A DNA stretch of 64,000 bases from Hyposmocoma kahamanoa (taxonomy: Eukaryota; Arthropoda; Insecta; Lepidoptera; Cosmopterigidae). The stretch is taken from the NCBI RefSeq assembly GCF_003589595.1, contig NW_020653851.1, positions 23,691,656-23,755,655 of the forward strand, written 5' to 3'. Position numbers and translations under genes: made by a program. Of the stretch, positions 32,773-43,588 are shown in pieces. The notes below the pieces were generated by a model. That model saw nothing but the letters and a program-made list of their open reading frames with translations. It searched no databases and was not told the origin of the DNA. Each line of letters opens with the position of its first letter. The stretch's first letter is position 1.

Positions 32773-33316
32773 AGCGTTTTTTAAGTTTACCCTGAATATA
32801 AATGTTTATAAACTATACTTTAAGGAGTAATTTCATGGTAAACGTTAGAACCACTCAAACGGAATATTATCATATTTATCCAAGTACACCAAAAATTTAA
32901 TTAGTGCTTTTTAAGTGCAGGATTTGCGGTGTATTACTGCATTTTATTTCAGATGTTTTTGTTGGTAGTACGGAGGGTATTTATTTAGCAACGCAGAATA
33001 ATAATTTTTATTTATAAAAAACTTGTATTTAAACTGAATGCTTTTCTAATTTGCGAAACCAAATAGCTGCCATTTTGCAGTAGGAGGAGCGCATCGCGTG
33101 AGCGGTTAGACTCTCGCCTCTCTCTTGTTCTTTTAAGATAAAAAGAAAAGTATTTTGGAAACCATAAACAATCGACCGCGAATGTGTCTGAAATGTATTA
33201 CAGTTTTCATTGTTATTGCCAGCAGACATTATTATGTCTGCCGGTAATAAAAATAGCCTCTTTTTGTTATTCTATTTAATGACGTTTGTAACTCATAAGT
33301 CTTCTTATTATAAAGA
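32773..33316. other. Intergenic with a dispersed repeat piece
   Basis: About 33110-33200 (TATTTTGGAAACCATAAACA, CGCGAATGTGTCTG) is similar to 47815-47910. No gene is seen. Confidence 0.4.
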
Positions 33317-34395
33317 TTTCTTTACATACAGGCTAGACTGTTTTAACTGTTCTGGCAATCGGTATATTTTTTTCCTTACTTATTTTTATAACTAAGAAGC
33401 TATTTTATTTACTTAAGGTATAACTAAAAACTTTGTACGGCTTTTGACATTTCATTCGTCTTAGCAAAATAAAAGAAAACAACATACGCTCATTGACCGT
33501 CGCCAATGTGCAAGAATCGCTAAATACAAAAAAAAACTTCTTCAGTATTTACTATAGATGCTAAACGTGTAAATGATCATGCCTAAGAATTTTTTTGAAG
33601 CTAGACGCAAACAGTTTTTACAAGTTCGAAGTCGTGTATATTTGTTTTATTTTTATTATAGAGTATAAGTAGCCTGTGTAGACACTCACCATAAACTGAA
33701 TTAAAAGTGACAACAATTAGATTCTTCACCCTATATATTCAAATTCATAATTTATACTGGCAGAACTTGTTTGTGTGTAATACAGGACAATTAAAACCAA
33801 GTTCCAATATTGAATTGTTGAGAAAAAGATACTGTTTATAATCATTACCTGTCTCATATAGTCTAAATAATGAAGCACTAAAACATTATGTGGGGTGTAA
33901 TCGTAAAGTGTGCCTAGGCGATTATTCCGTAAGTATATATCAAAATAATCAATAACATTTAAACTGATATTGAAAATACCCATGAATCAAATGAAGTCAA
34001 TAACTTTTTTGAATAAAACGCTCCAGTACATTTAAATATGAAATTCATAGAGAGATTTTAATTGGCCTACTGACCATCTGAATTTTTCGGAATTTATATG
34101 TGAAATTTAATATGAAATATACCACGACCTTTTCTGTGAAAGTAAACATGGTGAGGATATCTGCACTTCGAAGAAGGTTCACAACACTCGGAAAACGTAT
34201 GAAGTCCCGAACCCGCGTTAGGCCAGCGTAGCAGACCATGGGCCAAGTCTTCGCATGAGAGAATGAATGAATTTATGTTGTATTTAATGCAAAAACATAA
34301 TGTAACTTATTAAATAAGTGCCAGGTAAAGGGACGGACAACACGCAAAGAAATTCAATAAAATATATAGAAATAGAATCAAAGATTTATAAAAAT

Positions 34396-36345
34396 CTATT
34401 CCGGAACTCTAATCGTATAATAACCGAAGGGTAAATTGTTGAAAGTCAAATAACGTCCCTTAACATGTTGGATTTGATTTATGTTTTCTTTTTGTATACC
34501 AACATTATAACCTGCTAACTCTTCAGGGTAGTCAAACTTGAATGAAACGGTGAAAGTGCCTCTGTTCTCCGGAAATAAAGCACGATATTTCTTAAGATAA
34601 AGGTATTTCTGCGCGTCTGGCAAATAATGAACCGCTCCCAAAATCTGTTTCTTTTCTTCTGATAAAAAAAAAGGTATACTATATTTGAAAGGACTCCTTA
34701 CAATATCTCCGGCCTTTGAATCTATAGTTGCCATCAGAGCATCCAAAGCATGTTTTTTATAGTTCCGATTTTGTAAACCGTATTTTGTCACAAGCCAACT
34801 GTTGACTCGGCCTGATTTGTCAATAAGTACGTTCTTCGACTGCAATCTGTTTGCTCCTTCCTTATGGTAAACTTTAATTATATCATCCTCCATCAGTGGT
34901 AATACATCAATACTTACGGTATTATTTAATCCAGTGATTTCTCTTCTATATTTAGTCACACCATCTCCTGTTGTAACTACAATGATGGCATAATTGCCGT
35001 TTTCAAAATAAGGATGGGCTTCGCTAAGCATTACTGACATAATAATAGAGCCCTCCTCGTAGCTAGCTCTTAGAACAGCAAACAAAGCCCGACCTAATCC
35101 ATAAAATTCAATCGACTGATCCATAAGCACACTGCAATTAATTTTCTCAAAACCGAATTGTATTGAGTTTTCATAATCTTTCACTTCTATGTACTGCGGA
35201 GTAGTTACATATCTTTCCGCAGATTTTCCGTGAAATTCCACTGAGTAAATTCCGTGCAGAATACCTTCAAAATGTAATAGCGTTTGGTGTTCGTATATTG
35301 TATCTTCTACAACTAAATCTTGACCACGTTTTAATTGCATCTTCGTGCCAATTAACTCTTCGACGTCTTGTTTTAAGGTAATGTCAATACTACCTTCTTT
35401 GTAGATTTTACCGATTTTATTATTAAGTTCAGGTTCCACAACACACTTCGGGAACAATGAGATATACTTCATCAAATAAAGGGTACGGTGTGGTTGTGGA
35501 AGAGAGAGGATAGCAATCAATAGGTGTTGTAGATCTTCAGACTCCATGAATTGTAAACTTGAGCTAAGCAAAGTTATCGCTTGCTCGTCTAACCTTTTTA
35601 CGAAGTCATAGAGAGGATCATTTCGGAGTCTCAAGTTTTTCAACCCATATCGAGTAACTAGCCAACTATTGGTAGTGTTGATGGTATCTACAATGGCTTC
35701 TTGGGAGAACAACCTTAAGGGGACCTCTAAATGGTATATTTCAAGTACATAACCTTCTCTCATAGGAATTTCATTGTGTGACAAATTGGTGGTGCCTTGC
35801 ACGGCTATCTCAAATATTTTCTCGCCAAGATTGTCCCTTAATTCTACACTCATGTATGTTTTTCCCGTGTAATGTTGGTGTGGACTTGCTCCGGTAATTT
35901 TAACAACGCAAGATTCATTGTCATAGTTGGTGGCTAATTCCCCGAACGTTAGATCGCCCAACCCTTTAAACACTAAGATTTGATTGGCAAACTTGTTGCG
36001 AGTTGGATTTGACAAAAGGTTATAATAAAATTTTTGTTCAGGACAATCTGAAAAATATTAATTTAAGTTAGTTTTGTTTTTTGTTAAAAAGTCAATTCCA
36101 AGGAGGGTCAAGAATTTTTAACAGCTTAGGTAACAGTTAAAATAATCAGTTTTAATGACGAGTTACAAATAATTTCAAACAAACTTAATGAACATGTTCG
36201 TGAAAAAATTAGGATCGAAATTATAAAATAAATTATAAAAATGGTTTTTTTTTTAAAGTACGGCAGTTTGGCACTTACCTGATCTTTCCAAATAGGTAGA
36301 TATTTCAGCAACAACAACGAAGAAAAGAATCGTAGACAGCCACAT
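34396..36345 (-). CDS. Secreted enhancin-C-terminal-like protein (gene 3)
   Basis: Minus strand, exons 36345-36279 (22 codons plus one base) and 36047-34396, joined in phase 1 (GT at 36278, AG at 36049-36048), giving 572 aa. Exon 1 is a signal peptide beginning MWLSTILFFVVVAE. The mature protein starts DCPEQK like genes 2 and 4. It carries two full modules: SWLVTRYGLKN with LSLPQPHRTLYLMKY, then SWLVTKYGLQN with a VHYLPDAQKYLYLKKY helix. Between them is a linker strand block (IYSVEFHGKSAERY). It ends GYYTIRVPE at a place where gene 1 continues into its second module, so it looks C-terminally shortened although in a clean frame. It has no protease-like region. Function is unknown; a secreted binding protein is inferred. 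Confidence 0.85.
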
Positions 36346-36418
36346 TGTTAAAAATATGCGGACTATGTTTTCAAACCCTTTCCTTTTTGTTTTTTCTATC
36401 AATTTTGGTTGACGACAT

Positions 36419-36455
36419 TGATATCATACGATATTTACCTACAAGAATAATTATT
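36419..36455 (-). promoter_or_regulatory. Upstream motif pair, gene 3
   Basis: TGATATCA (36419-36426) and TTACCTACAAGAATAATTAT (36435-36454) lie 74-110 bases before the start codon. They match the pair upstream of genes 2 and 4, while the surrounding bases are diverged. Confidence 0.5.
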
Positions 36456-36599
36456 CACTTTCAATGGCATACTATACTATTAGAAAATTACTTTAAAAAG
36501 ACATATAACCTATTTACAGTTCCAGATGAGGACAAAGTTCTATGCTATGAAGACAAAATATAAGGATTTTACACGAAGATAAATTCAAATATATATTTA

Positions 36600-36945
36600 T
36601 TGAAGAGATAAGGAAATTACACTTGAAATCTTCACATTGACTAAACACTACAACTTATTCCTAAACAGAACGAGTAAAAAACTCTAGGGGTTGCTCTTTG
36701 TAAATAGACATTTGCACACGTTTTTCATTAACAATATTTATTCCAAATATTACAGATCGAATCAACTTGCAAAAGCTGAACAGGTTACTACCATGGATTT
36801 TTGTTATCCTTGTACGCAGAAGCTGTATATTAATAAATCTTTAGCAGTTTCTTTTTTACTATAGTTTTAAACCTCGTAAATGGTAAACTTAATATCAACC
36901 GGAATCTTATATAGAAGAATTTGCCCGTTAAGTTAATTTGTTATT
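36600..36945 (-). mobile_element. LINE 3' fragment, copy B of the duplication
   Basis: Close copy of 15410-15745, with a few indels and about 10 more bases of the RT tail (TAAACTTAATATCAACCGG). Confidence 0.65.
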
Positions 36946-36954
36946 TTAGAAGAT

Positions 36955-37170
36955 AGATGGAAGAGAGACGAAATAATGGCCATATATTCCTGATAACACA
37001 TTAGCGATACAGCTCTTATAAATATCAACTCTCGCTTGCACTGAAATATAGACAGGCCAACTATTGACCTGTGTGTACGTCTCCGTATATTCCAAAAAAT
37101 ATTCTGTATTTATTGTACCGTTGCCGTTCTATTCGGTGGTGTGGGAAAAACAGCAAAACATCTAATTAAT
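36955..37170 (+). mobile_element. Truncated copy of TIR element family T1
   Basis: GAGACGAAAT, ATATTCCTG, TCCGTATATTCCAAAAAATA and TCTATTCGGTGGTGTGGG match the first half of 43589-44068. The right half and the outer end are missing. It is absent from copy A. Confidence 0.7.
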
Positions 37171-37539
37171 ATAATAGTTATTAATACTTTTATTATCAGA
37201 TTAAGGTATATCTATGTGATAAACTCTGATCACCACACTAGGCCACGCCTGTGTCGTGGTTATCACGCAAGACGTTTATGACAGCGGACGAGTATTACAG
37301 CATCTCTTCTATACAAAAGTCGTAACATAAAATAAAATATATATGAATAAGAAATAAAGAATTAATGCACTGCAACCAATAAAGTAAAAGTAATATGAAA
37401 AGTTATAAATGCAACAACTGACATGAGAATAACTATTATAATAACGTATAATACGTAGGTGTAAGCGTATGTGTGTGTGTGTTCGTGCGTGTGCGTTTTC
37501 GAATTTTCATTGCTGGTTAAACGTCTCTATCACTTTTTA
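37171..37539. other. Intergenic with GT-rich microsatellite
   Basis: A GT/GC-rich run lies at about 37460-37495 (TATGTGTGTGTGTTCGTGCG). Otherwise nothing is seen. Confidence 0.55.
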
Positions 37540-38200
37540 AATATCAGCATTGTTTCGGACTCCTTATAGGTCATGTTTCATAATTCTTGCTTTATTTTTC
37601 TTCTGACTTCGTACACCGACAGTTCCCTCATGTACATGGAAAAATTTATTATAAATAAAGGGAAACATAAAAGAGGGAAATCGAGAGGCAAAGACAGTTT
37701 TTACAGACTGAAGTGGTATTTTAACAACTCGTATTTTTAAAAATGACTGATAGCAATCCGCATTCAGTACTGTCTTATGAGTACTTGCAACTGCCTTCAG
37801 TATGTACAATTTCCTGACGCTTAAAACCTGAGTTTCGCTGTGTAACTTATAAGTTGGGTACCTGAAGGGTTTATTACGCATCACCTTCAGAACAGCTTTC
37901 CGTGCAGTTTCTAAGCAAAATAGGTGAGATTTTGCTGCAGTGTTAACCGAGTGTAAGAGCTCAGTGTTAGCTATGTCTCTCGGTTGTTTGAATATATGTA
38001 TATCATATATCATCTTTAACATATATCATCTTTCTAACCCTAGTAGCTGTAGCCGCAATGTGACTTCGAAAGGTAAGTCGTTAATCGAGAATAATGCCCA
38101 AGCATTTGATTGTGCTAGATCTTGCAATGATGTCGCAGTTGCAAAAATTGGGGTTCGTATTCCCGACGCTGGAGCCACAGGAGTGAACAACTAGGTTATG
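37540..38200 (-). mobile_element. LINE D: RT C-terminal fragment
   Basis: On the minus strand 38175-38060 reads KCLGIILD followed by RLTFRSHI after a stop, the usual block after the RT palm. The frame 38022-37564 continues with VLKVMRNKPFRYPTY and VLSVRKLYIL, typical of jockey-like C-terminal domains. It is 5'-truncated and broken. It is not present in copy A. Confidence 0.75.
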
Positions 38201-38502
38201 TGGAGATTTTTTAGAAGCATTATTGTTTTATGACCAATGCAAGTAGAGCGAAAAAGATGTACATCGTCTTGGCATGGACATGAAGATTTTTCTGATGGGC
38301 TCAAACCGATACTGCATCTGGAAGTGTGGAGAGTTCTTAATAAAGAATAACTACTAAAACCTTATCTCGAGTGGTAAGTAATTTGTAATTTATAAATAAA
38401 AAACAGTTTTGCACACTCGAACCTTTAATTAATCAATACACCATTTGAAAAATATTACGATAAAGCAAAAAGAAATACCATCAAATTACAAAATGAAGTA
38501 AA
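38201..38502. other. Downstream region of gene 4
   Basis: The 38225-38320 stretch is conserved with 16195-16290. No gene is present. No clear AATAAA was found on the minus strand. Confidence 0.4.
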
Positions 38503-39930
38503 TCACTGCCTTTCACGGCGATTAACACCTGAATATCGCCTAGCACTGCGCATACTATCATCGGGACCGGAAGGTCTGAATAAACCACCATATCTATTAA
38601 GAAATTGGCCACTAGTATCACCTGGAAGGGAACGAATAGCAGCCAAAAGTAATTTCTTTTCGGTTGATAGGTACAGAGATGCACTAGATCTAAAGGCACT
38701 CGTTGCAATGCCATTAGCCTTTGAGGTTATATACATCAACTGGTTATCCAAAGGAAGATCCTTGAAAATCAAACTGTCATCAATTCTTATGAAATCGAAT
38801 AGTACTGGATTTACATTAGAATTCACTTCTATATATTGAGGATGTATAATGTATTCTTCAGCACCTCTTCCGCGAAACTCCACTGAATAAACTCCGAACG
38901 GCACATTAGCATAGTTGAACAGATTTGCTTGTGGTTGTATTGTGTCTTCTAAGACTACTTCGTCGCCACTTTTAATGTCCACCACCGTGCCCATTAAGTT
39001 CTGTAAGCCTTGTTTCGACGACACTACAACAGTGCCTTGTCCCATACTCTCGCTGGTTGTCCTCATTATAAACATCATAGTACATTCCGACATTATTGTA
39101 CTGTATTTCATCACATACTCAGTTCGGTACGGTTGGGGAAGAGAGCGAACGCCAACTATCACATGCCGTCCGTTATCGGATCCAAAGAAAGCACCCTGTA
39201 GGTTTCCAGAGTATTGATACAACTTTTGCAAGAACGTGTATAGAGGATTATTTCCTAGTGCCAAGTTCATTAACCCATATCGTGTCACTAGAAATCTATG
39301 TGTAGTCCTGTTTACGCCGAGGTGGGTGATGCCGTCTGGGGAAAGAAGTCTCGCAGATGCTTCCGCGTGAAATATCTTTATTTGAAATCCTTCTCTCATC
39401 GGGACTTCATGGAATATAGGAACAGTTTCGCCTTCCACCAGCCTCTCGTATGTTTTAATGCCAGAATTATCCATCACTTCTACACTAATGTACGGTTTTC
39501 CTTTCCAAAAACTATGTGGGCTACTCGAGCTTATATTGACTGTAAGGGTTTGTTTTTCATAATGTGTTTGCAAGTCCCCGACTACAGCATTATAGACTCC
39601 TTGAAATATTAATATTTGATTCAGGAACTTACTATAAGGTGAGCTTTGTAACATGAATTGTAATTCTTGTTCGTTACAGTCTGTAAAATATGAATTTTAG
39701 TTAGTTTCATGAAACATGGTAGTATTCGCCTATTTTAAAAATGTGAAGATTGTGGGTAGCTGAGGTAGTTAGATCGCGTCATAGTCATAGTACGTGGATC
39801 TCTTAAAAGTAAGATTCGAAGGCCCGTTTCTTCAAAAAAGGAACTCAACATTGTCCGTAAACTTACCGGAATTCACCCAAGTCGATGTTTCCGCAAAAAC
39901 AATAAAGAATAGAATCTTAGATGGCCACAT
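38503..39930 (-). CDS. Secreted enhancin-C-terminal-like protein (gene 4)
   Basis: Minus strand, exons 39930-39867 (21 codons plus one base) and 39680-38503, phase 1 (GT at 39866, AG at 39682-39681), giving 413 aa. The signal peptide begins MWPSKILFFIVF; mature start DCNEQE. Module one has FLVTRYGLMNL (residues 151-158 for FLVTRYGL) and SLPQPYRTEYVMKY (from 201). A linker with FGVYSVEFRGRGAEEY follows, then a short second unit with LLLAAIRSLP and a basic tail. It is very similar to gene 2, including the intron position and about 0.8 kb of upstream DNA. Differences between the two are spread through the frame and keep it open, so both copies appear to be maintained. As in genes 2 and 3, the protease-like part of gene 1 is absent. 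Confidence 0.85.
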
Positions 39931-39980
39931 GTTCACAAACGTCAGTATAATAGATAGGCTAAGGCTTCTCTTTGTGGTTA

Positions 39981-40050
39981 TGATATCAATTCGGGTGAAA
40001 ACGATCGAACACAACGCGCAGTGACACTTACCTACAAGAATAATTATTAA
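39981..40050 (-). promoter_or_regulatory. Upstream motif pair, gene 4
   Basis: TGATATCA (39981-39988) and TTACCTACAAGAATAATTAT (40029-40048), 51-120 bases before the start codon. They match those of gene 3 almost base for base. Confidence 0.5.
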
Positions 40051-40755
40051 TTGTTTAATTTCATAATAAATAATAATAAAATATTTCTTTATAAAGGTAT
40101 AAACCCATTAATTACAAAACATTAGTACATTACACATCAATTTAATTATTAATAGGAAATTATTATTAAAGAATTGATTAATAAAGAATGATATTAAATT
40201 AAATTGAATTTTACAATTAGGAATTTAATCATATTTTGCAAACTGAATCTTCGCTTAAAAAGTAGAGCGCAGTGTGCACAGTAGTATTGGCCGATTCGCT
40301 CACTCTCGTGGTCTTTTACCAATGTTTTTACATAACAGGACGAAAACATCATCTACTCTATTCACGGCAAACATGCCAGACGCACTAATCGCCGGGTTAG
40401 CCACAGCACAATAAGAAACGCATTTAATACATATTGAGATCTGAGTCTATCAAAAGTTCGCTTTGTATAATAATACCCCAACTGACTAGTATAGAGCGCC
40501 TGACAATAAGCCCTGAACAGAACAATGTTTACTTGAATATGACAGCTATAAATCGACGTTATTCTTTTTCTCGTGAATTTTTGCTGTAACTGATATTCAT
40601 TGAAATTGAGTTTTATATTTTTGTTTTAAATCAATAGCCTTACAGTATTTTTATTGTAGACAGCTAAAACGGAGATGTTACACGAGTAAAATCCCACAGC
40701 TCACGTGAGAAAGATGTGTATTACAAATAAACCTGGACGTGTTAAGACTTTAAAC

Positions 40756-41355
40756 CTTGCACTTAATTGCACGGAGATAGAGCAACTGATTAAAAGATTA
40801 AAACAACATCAATTAATCACAAAAGCGACGACGTTAGTACCGCAAGTTCTCTAAACACTTCGTTGTTTGGTACAATGGTATCTTTCTAATCTCGCAATTC
40901 AATCTAGTAATTCCTAAGAGTAATGAGACTAGAATAAGTAGTTGGCCTAAGGAAATAAGTAACAGTAGATAGATAGCGGAATGCAAATAAAGAAAATTGA
41001 ATATAGATATTTATTAGCAGTAGCTCCTTGTGAGTTCGTCCAGGGTAATACTGCCGTCTTACTTATTTCTCTGCGTTCCGCTTTTGAAGGGTAGGGGTTT
41101 CGGTGACGATACAAACACATGGACTGTGAAACGTCATGGTCAGTCATGTCCCATCACTTGATATTACATAAAGGCACTATATTTCTTATCTATCAATCGC
41201 AAAAAGCAGGAAAAGTTAAGCGAATAAATGTCAAGGATTTTTATGGAATAATTAATGAAGCATTCTTCATTGCACATTAAAGAAGACTATGACAACGCAG
41301 AATAGTAGTGTATTAATGTACAACAGGCGGCTTTGTAGCTCTTAGTGGTGTGTAC
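40756..41355. other. Intergenic with part of repeat R1
   Basis: 41025-41110 holds the first half of an R1 copy (CAGTAGCTCCTTGTGAG, GTCCAGGGTAATACTGCC). Its second half may be 41885-41970, beyond the MITE at 41356. The last eight bases are a target duplication. No gene is seen. Confidence 0.5.
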
Positions 41356-41751
41356 CAGGGTTGTTGCGAATATCAGCATCGGCATTCATTAATGCTGATA
41401 TTCATGGCGGATGTTCGAGTTGTGACATAACTTAAAAGGCATGTTGGAATCATTTACAAGCCAGTCAGAAACTGATTGAAAGCCGAAAAAGCAGCTGAGC
41501 TGTTGTTTTTGAAATATAACTGATAAAATCCCAGAACGATTAAGCTTGGCAGATTGATTGTTTTCATGCAGCAGACATTACAATAACAAAGAAAATAGAA
41601 AGCTTCTTCATGTAGATAGATTCAGTAACAATGAACATTTTCGCGTTTTTTTAATACATAAAATCAGCATCTGCTGATGTTAAGATCAAAAGATTAGCAT
41701 CCGCATCGGCGTTCGCTAATATTTAAAAAAACTGCATCAGCAACAACCCTG
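41356..41751. mobile_element. hAT-like MITE
   Basis: Ends CAGGGTTGTTGC and GCAACAACCCTG (perfect 12-bp inverted repeat) with flanking 8-bp direct repeats GTGTGTAC (41348-41355) and GTTTGTAC (41752-41759), 7 of 8 identical. The CAGGG terminus and 8-bp duplication are hAT features. The 396-bp interior is non-coding, with GCATC-rich subterminal repeats. Confidence 0.85.
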
Positions 41752-41884
41752 GTTTGTACTCTATTTGGCTTGTTCCAGAGTAAGTAATTCTCGGTAGTAG
41801 TTTTGCTAGCTGGTCTATCGTCTAGCTCTAGCATATCGCGTCTTTTAAAGCGTCGCAAATTTACTCATTACCAGTTACTTGTTT

Positions 41885-41970
41885 GCGACTTAAAGCTCTG
41901 AGTTGCACTGCAACTGTTATAGACAGGCGTGTAGCTTACCATCAGGCGCACGAAGTGTTCGTCCCGTCAT
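41885..41970 (+). repeat. Dispersed repeat R1, copy 5 (3' half)
   Basis: AAAGCTCTGAGTTGCACTGC, GACAGGCGTGTAGCTTACC and GGCGCACGAAGTGTTCGTCC. Confidence 0.6.
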
Positions 41971-42699
41971 TTGATATTACAAAAAAAATAGTTTTGAATG
42001 TGGTTGATAACTAATTCTTCAAAACTTCAATATAAGTCAATGGTTCAAGTACTTGATTGACGAATTTGCTGCGAGTTATTTCCCAAATTGACTGTATACT
42101 TCGTCGGCTTCATCTCGAACGCAACCTGAAACCCGAGAATAGTTTTGTAATAATTATATGCATAAGCCAATTCCGTTTTAAAAGTGTCTTAATTAAAACA
42201 CATTATCGCATTTTTAGGAAGTCACCACACTTATTAACACAGAAACGACTTAAGACGATTAGAAATAACTTCATGTCCATTAGAGTCCGTATGCAAAAAA
42301 AAACGGAAGAATACGCGCATTTCGCTTCCGCTCGGACTGAACGATACGAAATGAGCAACGTGTTTTTCACTCTTGTTACATGGACGTAAAGCTTTTTGTG
42401 AGGCATAGTGCGATTGCGTGTGGAGAAATGTGGCAAAGCCTTTAAGCACGTCGGAAAGCAAAATTGTAAGAGTTTTAAAGCGAACAAACTTTCAACAATA
42501 ATTATTATTTAAATTGAATTAGTTTGTACTTTGAACTTACCCGCCAGACATCTTGAGGACAAAGAATCCTACGACATCACATTTTCACAAATGATATAAA
42601 TCAACCATTATCGCGTCATACTAAATTTCCAGCTAAAAATGTTCAGTCGAAATTTTTTAAAGTAATATATTTTTCTAATACCAAGTAAACAAAACGAAC
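41971..42699. other. Intergenic, nothing firm
   Basis: About 42360-42410 (GTGTTTTTCACTCTTGTTAC) resembles 61485-61510, so part may be a dispersed repeat. Frames here have no recognisable domain. Confidence 0.35.
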
Positions 42700-43165
42700 A
42701 GGTCGTGCTCCTGGTTGAGCTTTATATCGTAAAGATCTTAGGGGCACTGCCACTGCACCCGTCACCCTGACACATAAGTTGACAAGTCCCATATGCTTGT
42801 AATTTCACCAGCACCCTTAGCGCCCAGACACACGAGGAGAAGGTTTTCGCGCGGCCGCCACACTCGGCGACCGCGTAGGCAAAAGACGAGCTAGTGCCTT
42901 CCAGCTAAACGCTAAATAAATAGAGCGTATTTTGCCATGACAGTTCGGTCTGTGAACACGTGCACGCGGTCGCTGGGCGGCGGCTGCCGCAGACTCCGCT
43001 CTTCGACCACGCGAGGTGAGCGCGATAAAAGTCGTGTCGTATAAACGCGCCCTTACACTTCCAAACCGGATCGCAGTAATAATGCTCACGTCACTGCTTG
43101 ACGACAGAAATAGGAGATACTTCCTGGACGAACGCTTTCACAAGGAGCTCGACTGCTACTAAATT
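42700..43165 (-). repeat. Dispersed repeat R1, copy 6, split by a MITE
   Basis: The outer parts (42725-42819 and 43050-43160: GGGGCACTGCCACTGCACCC, GCAGTAATAATGCTCACG, CTTTCACAAGGAGCTCGACT) make one reverse-orientation R1. The GC-rich MITE 42820-43049 sits inside, flanked by CCCTTA on both sides. Confidence 0.7.
42820..43049 (+). mobile_element. GC-rich MITE T2, copy 1
   Basis: Starts GCGCCCAGACACACGAGGAG and ends TATAAACGCG, with CCCTTA (42814-42819 and 43050-43055) as likely target duplication. The interior has ATTTTGCCATGACAGTT, which recurs in inverted orientation in 47943-48206. Non-coding; GC content is far above the surroundings. Confidence 0.7.
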
Positions 43166-43580
43166 TCAATTATTTCAGTTAAATGATATCGATCCCGAAT
43201 TAACAGTACATATGGATTAAACAACGAAAACCGATAACTAATTTATATAATTTAAAACTACTATTAACAAAAGAAAATGGAGAATGGTACCTATATAAAA
43301 TAGACGTAAGGATTTTAAGGAGTACGTCTTTATTTTCATATCTTAGCATCGTTGTTGCTTCATTTTATGTCGCTATTTACCCGTAAGTTGATTTGCACGC
43401 AACACGCCTCTATTTGTTTGTGGCAAATGACTTTACTCAACCTGATGTTTAAAGGAAAGTGGTGTCGAAACATTAAGGAACCTTTGATTCATTCAACTCA
43501 CTACTGCAGAGGAAATTGGGTCAAAGTGGCAGAGCGTCTAAACTCGCCAAAAGTCGCCGCCCATTTTTTGTCAACCGTCA
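43166..43580. other. Intergenic, nothing recognised
   Basis: The frame at 43352-43612 runs into the transposon end at 43589 and has no recognisable domain. Confidence 0.35.
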
Positions 43581-43588
43581 CCCGTAAC

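Larger units (their letters stand above)
33317..40755. repeat. Segmental duplication, copy B (contains genes 3 and 4)
   Basis: Collinear and direct with 12075-19441. It holds gene 3 (34396-36345), a LINE piece (37540-38200) and a transposon piece (36955-37170), which are not in copy A. It lacks LINE B and the LINE A tail. Copy A and copy B are separated by about 13.9 kb that is mostly mobile elements. Confidence 0.85.

Noticed and set aside
37564..38022. 152-residue minus-strand frame as a host gene
   Set aside because: Its PFRYPTY and VLSVRKLYIL blocks, and the KCLGIILD block upstream, identify it as the C-terminal part of a LINE reverse transcriptase.
41356..41751. GCATC-rich repeats considered as a CRISPR-like or regulatory array
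   Set aside because: The repeats are irregular and lie between clean transposon ends with target duplications, so they are subterminal repeats of a MITE.
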